A DNA stretch of 8,617 nt from Acetobacteraceae bacterium (GTDB taxonomy: Bacteria > Pseudomonadota > Alphaproteobacteria > Acetobacterales > Acetobacteraceae): contig JACMOQ010000518.1 in assembly GCA_014377905.1 (NCBI GenBank), forward strand, positions 1 to 8,617. The letters run 5' to 3'. Below are positions 1-6,897 of this stretch, in pieces. The notes under the pieces were generated by a model. That model was not told the origin of the DNA. It worked only from the letters and a program-made list of their open reading frames with translations, and did no database searches. Each line of letters starts with the position of its first letter. The stretch's first letter is position 1. The translations under genes and the position numbers were made by a program.

Positions 1-2
1 CC

Positions 3-1271
3 GTCAGCAGTCTGAAATCATTGCTCGACGATGGCTAAGGTGCGGTCTTTGTCGCATCGGGCGCGCCGCGCGGGCGGGACCTGATTATTCCTGACCGACA
101 GGAAGCCGCCGCCAACATCCATCTTGGGATCGATTGGCTTTCGTCGGTGTCGTTTGGGCATGTCGAGACCATCGGGCGCCGGGTGATTGTGCTCGGTGGC
201 GGCAATACCGCAATGGATTGCTGCCGATCAGCGCGACGCCTCGGCGGTGATGATGTCAAGGTCGCGGTGCGAAGCGGGTTTGACGAAATGAAAGCCTCGC
301 CCTGGGAAAAGGAGGACGCCCAGCACGAGGGTATTCCGATCCTCAACTTCCTGGTGCCGATCGAATTTTTGCATCAGGACGGCAAGCTGTTCGGCATGAG
401 CTTCGATACCGTGCGCGCCGAATATGACGCCAGCGGCCGCCGCAACCTGGTTTCGACCGGTGAACCGCCGGTGCGGATCGAATGCGATGACGTGCTGGTG
501 GCCGTGGGCCAGGAAAATTCATTCCCGTGGATCGAGCGCGAAATCGGTATCGATTTCGATCGCTGGGGCATGCCCAAGGTCGATGCGTTGACCTTGCAAT
601 CGACCAATGAACGCGTGTTTTTCGGCGGCGATGCGGCGTTTGGCCCGAAGAACATCATCTGGGCGGTTGCGCATGCGCATCAAGCGGCGATTTCGATCGA
701 TAAATTCTGCCATGGTGGGGATTTACGCGATCGGCCAGCGCCGGATGTGACGGTCATCTCCCAGAAGATGGGTATTCATGAATGGAGCTACGATAACGAT
801 ATTCGCAATGATTTGCGCTTCAAGGTGCCGCATCTCGATCTCACCATCGCGCTGAAGGACATCAAGGAAGAAGTTGAGCTTGGCTATGATGAGCAACTTG
901 CGTTCAAGGAAGCCCAGCGCTGCCTGAATTGCGATGTGCAAACCGTGTTCGCGCCCAAGCTTTGTATTGAATGCGATGCCTGCGTCGATATCTGCCCGGT
1001 TGATTGCATCACCTTCGCCGAAGATGGGCCCGAGGCGGAACTGCGCACGCGGCTGTCTGCACCGGCGGTTAACCTGACCCAGGATCTCTATATTTCCGAT
1101 GGGCTGAAAACCGGCCGGGTGATGGCGAAGGACGAGGACATGTGCCTGCATTGCGGCCTGTGCGCCGAACGTTGCCCGACCGGGGCGTGGGACATGCAGC
1201 AATACCTCATTGATCTGGCGCAGGTGAGTCCGATCAAGACCCGGACGACCCGGCAAGGGGTGATGGCATGA
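3..1271 (+). CDS. NAD(P)/FAD oxidoreductase with C-terminal 2x[4Fe-4S] ferredoxin domain; 5' partial, interrupted by an in-frame TAA
   Basis: Likely role: passes electrons between the 2-oxoacid oxidoreductase encoded just downstream and NAD(P), using FAD and two [4Fe-4S] clusters, in the cytoplasm. It is related to the glutamate synthase small subunit (GltD) family. Numbering from the GTG at 147 as residue 1, a nucleotide-binding GGGNTAMD motif lies at 17-24 and a second flavin-type GGDAAFGP motif at 160-167. An RCLNCD segment lies near 258-263. Two ferredoxin CxxCxxCxxxCP motifs follow: C273/C276/C279/C283 and C333/C336/C339/C343. The first Rossmann/FAD half should lie upstream of the window. 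The frame reads back to position 3 but contains TAA at 36-38; the open part is 39-1271. GTG147 lies mid-domain with no Shine-Dalgarno, so it is not a convincing native start. The 3' end overlaps the next gene by 4 nt (ATGA). Family assignment is firm; electron partner and coenzyme are inferred. Whether the gene is truly broken or the base is an error is open. Confidence 0.85.
36..38 (+). other. In-frame TAA stop inside the first gene (nonsense mutation or sequence error)
   Basis: In the frame of the downstream oxidoreductase, positions 3-35 read VSSLKSLLDDG, then TAA, then GAVFVASGAPRGRDL. Proteins of the GltD-like family usually have a Tyr-Asp or similar pair before AVF (YDAVF in GltD). The TAA therefore sits where a TAT/TAC tyrosine codon is expected, and the next codon is GGT where GAT would be usual. 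Reading continues without any other lesion for more than 400 codons. The consensus is recalled, not searched. Confidence 0.75.
1255..1260 (+). promoter_or_regulatory. Ribosome binding site for the gamma-alpha subunit gene
   Basis: AAGGGG lies 7 nt before the ATG at 1268, inside the end of the preceding gene. Together with the ATGA stop/start overlap it supports ATG1268 as the start and suggests translational coupling. Confidence 0.55.
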
Positions 1272-3106
1272 ACGCGATCGACAAAATCCAACCGCTTTCC
1301 ACCGTGCCGGCGTTGCAGGCGGTCAATGAATTCGTTGTGAAATTCGCCAACGTGAACGGCTCCGGTTCGGCTTCGGCGAACCAGCTGTTTGCGAAAGCGA
1401 TCTTGCGCATGGGTGTGCCGGTGACGCCGCGCAACATCTTCCCGTCGAATATTCAGGGTCTGCCGACCTGGTATGAAATGCGGGTCTCCGAAGCCGGGCA
1501 CATGGGCGCGCGCGATGGCACTGATCTGATGGTGGCGATGAACCCGCAAACCTGGGATGAGGATATCGCCTCAATCATGCCCGGCGGGTACCTATTCTAC
1601 GACAGCACCAAGCCGATGCCGGCGTCGAAGTTCCGTGACGATATCAACGTCATCGGCGTACCGCTGACCGCGATTACTAACGCAGCATACACCCAGTCGC
1701 GTGAGCGGCAATTATTCAAGAACATCATCTATGTCGGCGTGCTGGCGGCCCTGCTCGACATGGATGTCAAGGCGATCGAAGGCCTGCTCGCCGACCAGTT
1801 CAGGGGGCGCGACAAGTTGATCGCGGCCAACCATCAGGCGTTGCGTTTGGGCTATGACTATGCGCTGGCCAATCTGCAATGCCCGATCGGGCTGCGATTC
1901 CGCCCGTCCGACCAGGTTGGCGATCGAATTTTCCTTGAAGGCAATGCGGCATCGGCGCTGGGCGCGCTTTACGGTGGTGCGACGGTGTGCGCGTGGTATC
2001 CGATCACGCCATCGTCTTCGCTCGCCGAAGCGTTCATGAAATATTGCGCCAAATATCGCGTCGATTCCGACACCAAAAAGAACCGGTTCGGCATTGTGCA
2101 GGCCGAGGACGAATTGTCGTCGATCGGCATGGTGATCGGTGCCGGCTGGAACGGTGCGCGCGCTTTCACCGCGACCTCTGGCCCTGGCATCAGCCTGATG
2201 CAGGAGTTCATTGGCCTCGCCTATTTCGCTGAAATCCCGGCGGTGATCTTTGACGTGCAACGCGCGGGACCGTCGACCGGCATGCCGACGCGCAACCAGC
2301 AATGCGACATTCTATCCTGCGCCTATGCGTCGCATGGCGATACCAAGCATGTTCTGCTGTTCCCGGAAGACCCGGCCGAATGCTTTGATTTTGGCGCCGA
2401 TGCGATGGATCTCGCTGATCGATTGCAGACCCCGATCTTCGTCCTGCTCGACCTTGATATCGGCATGAATGAGCGCCTTTGCCGTCCACTGACGTGGGAT
2501 GACAATCGCAAGCTTGATCGCGGCAAGGTGATGATGGCGGAAGATTTGATTGCCGGCCGCGTGTTTGGCCGCTACCTCGATGTTGATGGCGATGGAATTC
2601 CGTATCGGACATATCCGGGCACCCATCCGACCAAGGGTGCCTATTTCACCCGCGGCACAAGCCGGGACGAATATGCCCGCTATACCGAGGACGGCGCGGC
2701 CTATCAACGCAACATGGATCGCTTGGTTAAGAAATTCGAGACCGCCAAAGCGATGGTTCCCGCGCCAATCCGCCGCGATGCTGCGGTCGCGACCCGGCTT
2801 GGTGCGATCTATTACGGGTCAACGGCACCCGCCATGCTTGAAGCCGCCGAGATTCTTGCTGGGCGGGGCATTCACCTCGATTTGATGCGGGTTCGTGGAT
2901 TCCCGTTTGCGGCGGCAGTTGGGGATTTCGTTGCAGCGCATGACAAGGTCTTTGTGGTCGAACAAAATCGTGATGCTCAATTGCGCACCTTGCTGATCAA
3001 CGAGGAAGAGTTCAATCCGAAGCAGCTCGCCAAAGTGCTCCATTACGATGGTAGCCCGATTACTGCCCGCTTCATCGCCGAAACCATTGCCGGCCTGATT
3101 GGCTAA
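1268..3106 (+). CDS. 2-oxoacid:acceptor oxidoreductase, fused gamma-alpha subunit (KorA-like)
   Basis: Large subunit of a cytoplasmic 2-oxoacid:ferredoxin-type oxidoreductase, which converts a 2-oxo acid plus CoA to an acyl-CoA, CO2 and reduced carrier together with the beta subunit. At 612 aa it has the usual size of a gamma-alpha fusion. The gamma domain spans about residues 20-200, with a FANVNGSGSASAN segment at 27-39 and FPSNIQGLPTWYE at 58-70. The alpha (pyrimidine-binding) domain follows from about 218, with EGNAASALGALYGG at 224-237, YPITPSS at 244-250, QAEDELSSIG at 278-287 and GPSTGMPTR at 334-342. A transketolase C-terminal-like domain occupies about 505-612 (RVRGFPF, VVEQNRDAQ). 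The YPITPSS and GPSTGxPT motifs fit the 2-oxoglutarate-type (KorA) branch, but the substrate cannot be fixed from sequence; 2-oxoadipate is an alternative suggested by the nearby dioxygenase gene. It overlaps the upstream gene by 4 nt and is followed 12 nt later by its beta partner. Confidence 0.93.
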   Translation: MNAIDKIQPLSTVPALQAVNEFVVKFANVNGSGSASANQLFAKAILRMGVPVTPRNIFPSNIQGLPTWYEMRVSEAGHMGARDGTDLMVAMNPQTWDEDIASIMPGGYLFYDSTKPMPASKFRDDINVIGVPLTAITNAAYTQSRERQLFKNIIYVGVLAALLDMDVKAIEGLLADQFRGRDKLIAANHQALRLGYDYALANLQCPIGLRFRPSDQVGDRIFLEGNAASALGALYGGATVCAWYPITPSSSLAEAFMKYCAKYRVDSDTKKNRFGIVQAEDELSSIGMVIGAGWNGARAFTATSGPGISLMQEFIGLAYFAEIPAVIFDVQRAGPSTGMPTRNQQCDILSCAYASHGDTKHVLLFPEDPAECFDFGADAMDLADRLQTPIFVLLDLDIGMNERLCRPLTWDDNRKLDRGKVMMAEDLIAGRVFGRYLDVDGDGIPYRTYPGTHPTKGAYFTRGTSRDEYARYTEDGAAYQRNMDRLVKKFETAKAMVPAPIRRDAAVATRLGAIYYGSTAPAMLEAAEILAGRGIHLDLMRVRGFPFAAAVGDFVAAHDKVFVVEQNRDAQLRTLLINEEEFNPKQLAKVLHYDGSPITARFIAETIAGLIG

Positions 3107-3110
3107 GGAA
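3105..3110 (+). promoter_or_regulatory. Ribosome binding site for the beta subunit gene, overlapping the upstream stop codon
   Basis: AAGGAA starts within the TAA stop of the preceding gene and lies 8 nt before ATG3119. The shared stop/Shine-Dalgarno bases would let a terminating ribosome re-initiate, which suits subunits needed in equal amounts. Confidence 0.6.
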
Positions 3111-3118
3111 CCCGCGCC

Positions 3119-4174
3119 ATGACCTATCTCAGCAAGCCCAAAATGCACCATCCCGATTTGAAGGCCAACGCCTTGGGCTTCACGCGGCGCGATTATGAAG
3201 GACCGGTTTCGACGCTGTGCGCCGGCTGCGGCCATGACTCAATTTCGGCCGCCATCATACGGGCGTGCTATCAACTCAATCTGCAACCGCACCGGATCGC
3301 CAAGATGTCGGGCATTGGCTGCTCGTCGAAAACACCGTCCTATTTCCTTGGTGCCAGCCACGGGTTCAACTCAGTGCATGGCCGGATGCCGAGCGTGTTA
3401 ACCGGCGCCAATATCGCCAATCGTGACCTGATTTATCTCGGCGTGTCAGGCGATGGTGACAGTGCATCGATCGGGTTGGGCCAGTTTGCCCATTCCATCC
3501 GGCGCGGCGTCAACATGACCTATATCGTTGAAAACAACGGGGTATATGGGCTGACCAAGGGGCAGTTTTCGGCCACCGCCGACAAAGGCGCCAAAAACCG
3601 CCGTGGCGTGCCGAACATGGACGAACCCATCGACATGGTTTCGATGGCCTTGCAGCTGGGCGCGACCTATGTCGGGCGCAGTTTTTCGGGCGACAAGGAC
3701 CAGTTAGTGCCACTGATCGAAGGCGCGTTGATGCACAAGGGGGCGGCCTTCATCGACTGCATCAGCCCGTGCGTCGCCTTCAACAACCATGAAGGCTCAA
3801 CCAAGAGCTTTGATTACGTGCGTGAACACAACGAAGCCGTGAACCGGATGGATGTCATCACCGGACGCCTGCCGATCACCGCCGACTATGCGCCCGGCGA
3901 GATGGAACTGGTGCGCCAGCACGATGGCACCTATCTGAAGCTGAAGAAGATCGCCACTGACTACGATCCGACCGATCGGGTGGCGGTGATGAACTACCTC
4001 CAGGAACACAAGGCGCGCGGCGAGATCGTGACCGGATTGCTGTATGTCGACAGTGATGCCGATGATCTGCATGGCTATCTCAATTCGGTCGATGCCCCGT
4101 TCAACACGCTGTCGGATGCTGATCTGGTGCCGGGTGCGGCGGCGTTGGCAAAGCTCAACGCGTCTCTGCGCTGA
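3119..4174 (+). CDS. 2-oxoacid:acceptor oxidoreductase, beta subunit (KorB-like, TPP-binding)
   Basis: Carries thiamine pyrophosphate and a [4Fe-4S] cluster; forms the active site with the gamma-alpha subunit encoded just upstream. Of its 351 residues, CAGCGH at 34-39 (C34, C37), GIGCSS at 65-70 (C68) and the SPC cysteine C218 match the four cluster ligands of the family. GDGDSASIG at 111-119 and ENNGVYGLTKGQ at 138-149 form the TPP/Mg2+ motif (GDG about 25 residues before NN). The length is at the long end for KorB-type subunits; the C-terminal part past about residue 240 is a typical extension with no catalytic motif I can name. The stop overlaps the next start by one base (TGATG). Family assignment is firm; the oxo-acid substrate is not known. 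The cluster is normally oxygen-sensitive, yet a dioxygenase is encoded nearby. Confidence 0.94.
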   Translation: MTYLSKPKMHHPDLKANALGFTRRDYEGPVSTLCAGCGHDSISAAIIRACYQLNLQPHRIAKMSGIGCSSKTPSYFLGASHGFNSVHGRMPSVLTGANIANRDLIYLGVSGDGDSASIGLGQFAHSIRRGVNMTYIVENNGVYGLTKGQFSATADKGAKNRRGVPNMDEPIDMVSMALQLGATYVGRSFSGDKDQLVPLIEGALMHKGAAFIDCISPCVAFNNHEGSTKSFDYVREHNEAVNRMDVITGRLPITADYAPGEMELVRQHDGTYLKLKKIATDYDPTDRVAVMNYLQEHKARGEIVTGLLYVDSDADDLHGYLNSVDAPFNTLSDADLVPGAAALAKLNASLR

Positions 4175-5148
4175 TGCAATATCGCCGCGCAGATGCCAAG
4201 GCTTTCGCGCGGGAAAATCTGCGTGGCATCTGGGCGGCAGCCCTGACCCCGTTTCGATCTGATGACCTGTCGGTGGATGCGGACGGGTTCGCGCGCAATC
4301 TACGCCATTGGACGCGCGATCTCGGGATTAACGGCGTGTTTGTCTGCGGCAAGCAGGGGGAATTTTTCGCCATGTCGGTCGCCGAACGCAAGCAATGCTG
4401 CGATATCGCGGTGGCGGCGACCAGCGGTCATGGCCGCACGATCATGTCGTGTTCTGATCAGAACATGGATGTGGTGATCGATCTCGCCCGCCATGCCGAG
4501 GCCGCCGGCGCTGATTTCATTGTCGTTCACGCACCGCTGCTGCATTTTCTGCATGATCGTGACGACACTCTATTCGAATACTATCGCCATATTTCCGAAA
4601 AGGTCGATATTGGCATCGCCATGTGGTCGCACCCGGATAGCGGCTATCTGATGTCGCCAGAACTTTGCGCGCGCATTGCCGAACTCCCCAATATCGTGGC
4701 AATTAAATATAGTGTTCCGCGCGAGATGTACACTTGTCTTACCTACCTCGCCGAGGACAACCTGATTGTGTCGACCGCCAGCGAGGATGAGTGGTTCGAT
4801 AATATTGTTGAGCTGAACTGGCAGGTTTATCTCTGCTCCAATCCGCCATTCCTATATCAAACTGCCACCGATCGGCGGATGCGCGACTACACGGATGCGG
4901 CTTTCGCCGGCGATGTCGGGCGGGCACGGGCGATCCGCGACAGCCTTGATCCGGTGCGTGCAGCCTTCAAGGCGAGCCGCCCGGGCGGAAAGCCGCAAGC
5001 GCATGCGAAATACTGGATGGAATTGCTCGGCCAGGTAGGCGGTGCGGTGCGGGCGCCGATGTTGCAGCTGACCGAGGCGGAAAAATCCACCATCCGCGCC
5101 AGCTTTGCCCAATCCGGGTTAGCGACATTTTCCCGCGCGGCGGAATAG
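4174..5148 (+). CDS. DHDPS/N-acetylneuraminate lyase superfamily protein with non-canonical active site
   Basis: A 324-aa protein of the class I aldolase DHDPS-like superfamily (TIM barrel, Schiff base with a 2-oxo acid); the exact reaction is unknown. An N-terminal TPF (25-27) and the strand ending in the Schiff-base lysine, NIVAIK with K178, fit the family. Other hallmarks differ: the GTTGE loop of DapA is GKQGE (59-63), the PYY tyrosines are replaced by P121-L122-L123, and the YNVPSRTG region reads MWSHPDSG (150-157). The catalytic Tyr is therefore Met or Trp, depending on alignment, and the substrate-carboxylate Arg is Asp. Strong retention of the fold and lysine argues for an active enzyme with another substrate rather than a decayed gene. 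The start at 4174 overlaps the preceding stop (TGATG) and has no clear Shine-Dalgarno, so it probably depends on coupling; a slightly later start is possible. Its place between oxidoreductase and dioxygenase genes suggests a step on a ring-cleavage product. Confidence 0.88.
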   Translation: MQYRRADAKAFARENLRGIWAAALTPFRSDDLSVDADGFARNLRHWTRDLGINGVFVCGKQGEFFAMSVAERKQCCDIAVAATSGHGRTIMSCSDQNMDVVIDLARHAEAAGADFIVVHAPLLHFLHDRDDTLFEYYRHISEKVDIGIAMWSHPDSGYLMSPELCARIAELPNIVAIKYSVPREMYTCLTYLAEDNLIVSTASEDEWFDNIVELNWQVYLCSNPPFLYQTATDRRMRDYTDAAFAGDVGRARAIRDSLDPVRAAFKASRPGGKPQAHAKYWMELLGQVGGAVRAPMLQLTEAEKSTIRASFAQSGLATFSRAAE

Positions 5149-5151
5149 GAA
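5147..5151 (+). promoter_or_regulatory. Ribosome binding site for the dioxygenase gene, overlapping the upstream stop codon
   Basis: AGGAA begins inside the TAG stop of the preceding gene and lies 9 nt before ATG5161. This is the same stop-in-Shine-Dalgarno layout as at 3104-3110. Confidence 0.55.
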
Positions 5152-5160
5152 CCCCAACCT

Positions 5161-5712
5161 ATGAGCTTTGTCGCCTCCCGACGCCCGTTCAACTTTCAGG
5201 CATGGATCGATGCCAATGCCCATCTTCTGAAGCCGCCAGTGGGCAACAGGCTGGTCTTCGAGGATGCCGGTATGGTGGTCCAGGTGGTCGGCGGGCCCAA
5301 TCAGCGCGTTGATTTCCATGATGATCCGGTCGAGGAATTCTTCTATCAGTTGAAGGGCGACATGGTCCTGAAGCTGCATGAAGGTGGCCAGATCCATGAC
5401 GTGCCAATCCGCCAGGGGGAGGTATTCCTGATCCCGCCGCATATGCGCCATTCTCCGCAACGGCCGATGCCGGGTTCAATAGGTCTTGTCGTCGAAAGTG
5501 CGCGGGCGCCGGGCGCGAAAGATGCGTTCGAGTGGTTTTGTTTCGGGTGCGGCGCGCGGGTGCATCGGATCGAGCTTGTGGTGACCGACATCGTAAAAGA
5601 TCTGCCGCCGCTTTATGAAGCCTTCTATAATAGCGTTACACTGCGCACCTGCCGACACTGCGAGGCGATCCATCCAGGCAAGCTGCCGCCCCCTGACTGG
5701 GTGAAACTTTAA
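5161..5712 (+). CDS. nbaC: 3-hydroxyanthranilate 3,4-dioxygenase
   Basis: Cytoplasmic Fe(II) cupin enzyme that uses O2 to open the ring of 3-hydroxyanthranilate, giving 2-amino-3-carboxymuconate semialdehyde. At 183 aa it has the length of the bacterial enzyme, such as that of Cupriavidus metallidurans. The cupin iron ligands are visible as H53, E59 and H97 (HDDPVEEFF and PPHMRHSPQRP); substrate-binding R49, R101 and E112 are also present. All sit two residues later than the numbering I recall for the Cupriavidus enzyme (H51, E57, H95, R47, R99, E110). The C-terminal rubredoxin-like second metal site, characteristic of bacterial members, is intact: C127-x2-C130 and C164-x2-C167. No substitution at a key residue was seen. 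The product cyclises spontaneously to quinolinate unless processed, so a decarboxylase (ACMSD) and a semialdehyde dehydrogenase would be expected nearby; neither is in this window. Symbol follows the 2-nitrobenzoate-pathway name for the bacterial enzyme. Confidence 0.94.
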   Translation: MSFVASRRPFNFQAWIDANAHLLKPPVGNRLVFEDAGMVVQVVGGPNQRVDFHDDPVEEFFYQLKGDMVLKLHEGGQIHDVPIRQGEVFLIPPHMRHSPQRPMPGSIGLVVESARAPGAKDAFEWFCFGCGARVHRIELVVTDIVKDLPPLYEAFYNSVTLRTCRHCEAIHPGKLPPPDWVKL

Positions 5713-5714
5713 CT

Positions 5715-5720
5715 TAAGGA
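5715..5720 (+). promoter_or_regulatory. Ribosome binding site for the binding-protein gene
   Basis: TAAGGA, 7 nt before ATG5728, in the 15-nt gap after the dioxygenase stop. It is the best Shine-Dalgarno in the window, consistent with the excess of binding protein over permease usual in ABC importers. Confidence 0.6.
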
Positions 5721-5727
5721 TACTGCC

Positions 5728-6891
5728 ATGGCCCTGACCCGTCGCGCTGCACTTGCTTCCGCTCTCGCGATGCCAATGGTCGCCCGCGCCCAGGCTGCTC
5801 CTGTGAAAATCGGGTTGGTGACGACGCTGTCCGGCCCCGGTGGCTATCTTGGCGCCGATATTCGTGATGCCTTCATGCTGGCGGCCGATGGCGGCAAACT
5901 CGGCGGCGTGCCGGTTCAGGTCCTGGTTGAGGATGATGGGTTAAAACCTGCGCAGGCCAAGCAGACGGTTAATCGTTTCCTGAAATCCGAGGGTGTGCGC
6001 CTGTTTACTGGCGTGGTGTTCTCCAACGTATTGGAAGCGGTTGCCCCGGACGTGCTCGATGACGGCGCGATTTATGTCAGCCCGAATGCGGGTCCTTCGA
6101 GCCTGGCTGGCAAGAACTGCAATGCCAATTATTATGTTGTGTCCTGGCAGAATGATACGCTGCATGAAAGTGCGGGCGAAAACGCCAATCGGCTCGGCTA
6201 CAAGAAGATGTTCCTGTTGGCGCCGAACTACCCGGCCGGCAAAGATGCGATCACCGGCTTCAAGCGCTTCTTCAAAGGCGAGGTGGTGGGCGAAAGCTAC
6301 ACCAAGCTCGACCAGACCGATTACGCGCCGGAAATGGCCAATATCCGGGCAGCAAACCCCGATGCGGTGTTCCAGTTCCATCCGGGCGGTCTTGGTATCG
6401 CCTTCATCCGCCAATACCAACAGGCTGGGCTGGTCGGCAAAATCCCGATGGTGCTGGCGGCACCTTCGCTCGACAGCACTATTCTGGGCGCCGTCGGGGA
6501 TGCAGCCATTGGCATGGATGTGACCTCGCATTGGAATAGTGACTTCGACAACGCGGCGAACAAAACCTTTGTTGCAGCGTTTGTCGCGAAGTATCAGCGC
6601 CTGCCGACGGTTTATGCCAGCCAAGGCTACGACACCGCCTTGGCAATCGGCGCGGCCCTGCAAGACTCGGGCGGCAACGTCAAAGACCCGACAACCTTCC
6701 GGAAAGCAATGCTGCCAGCGAATTTCCAGTCGGTTCGCGGCAAGTTCAAGTTCGGCCCCAACCAGCACCCGGTGCAGGACTGGTTCGGCCTGCGGGTGGA
6801 AAAAGGCGGCGATGGCAAGTTGGCATTGGTGACAAAAACCCGAGTCCTGACCGATCGCGGCGATGCTTACTCGGAAACCTGCAAAATCTAG
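5728..6891 (+). CDS. ABC transporter substrate-binding protein, LivK/aromatic-acid type (Peripla_BP_6)
   Basis: Periplasmic ligand-binding subunit of an HAAT-family importer whose permeases are encoded just downstream. Residues 1-23 form a signal peptide: a TRRAALAS start with twin arginines, an alanine-rich core, and a probable cut after AQA (21-23). The mature part begins with the type I periplasmic fold (PVKIGLVTTLSGPGGYLG region, 25-42). Motifs usual for this family follow, such as the YVVSWQNDTLHE segment and an NPDAVFQFHPGG stretch. The full length is 387 aa. The only cysteines are C131 and C385, which could pair in the periplasm. The closest remembered relatives are aromatic-acid binders of the CouP kind rather than strict leucine binders, so an aromatic or amino-aromatic ligand is plausible given the dioxygenase gene 15 nt upstream; the ligand is inferred. 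The twin Arg lacks the usual Tat FLK context, so Sec or Tat export cannot be decided. Confidence 0.92.
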   Translation: MALTRRAALASALAMPMVARAQAAPVKIGLVTTLSGPGGYLGADIRDAFMLAADGGKLGGVPVQVLVEDDGLKPAQAKQTVNRFLKSEGVRLFTGVVFSNVLEAVAPDVLDDGAIYVSPNAGPSSLAGKNCNANYYVVSWQNDTLHESAGENANRLGYKKMFLLAPNYPAGKDAITGFKRFFKGEVVGESYTKLDQTDYAPEMANIRAANPDAVFQFHPGGLGIAFIRQYQQAGLVGKIPMVLAAPSLDSTILGAVGDAAIGMDVTSHWNSDFDNAANKTFVAAFVAKYQRLPTVYASQGYDTALAIGAALQDSGGNVKDPTTFRKAMLPANFQSVRGKFKFGPNQHPVQDWFGLRVEKGGDGKLALVTKTRVLTDRGDAYSETCKI

Positions 6892-6897
6892 AGACCA

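Noticed and set aside
36..38. TAA recoded as an amino acid in this organism
   Set aside because: TAA serves as the ordinary stop of the gamma-alpha subunit gene (3104-3106) and the dioxygenase gene (5710-5712), so genome-wide recoding is ruled out. Nothing suggests a site-specific readthrough signal.
147..149. GTG at 147 as the true start of the first gene
   Set aside because: Recognisable family sequence (GAPRGRDL, NIHLGIDWLSS) lies in frame upstream of it, there is no Shine-Dalgarno, and starting here would remove the FAD-binding half of the protein. It is only the first start-like codon after the in-frame stop.
1712..2302. Minus-strand open frame of 196 codons inside the gamma-alpha subunit gene
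   Set aside because: It lies entirely within a gene with clear conserved motifs on the + strand, has no Shine-Dalgarno or recognisable domain, and is explained by G/C-rich codon bias.
5713..5727. Possible terminator or promoter between the dioxygenase and importer genes
   Set aside because: The gap is only 15 nt, holds just a Shine-Dalgarno site, and shows no inverted repeat or T-run; there is no room for a promoter outside coding sequence.
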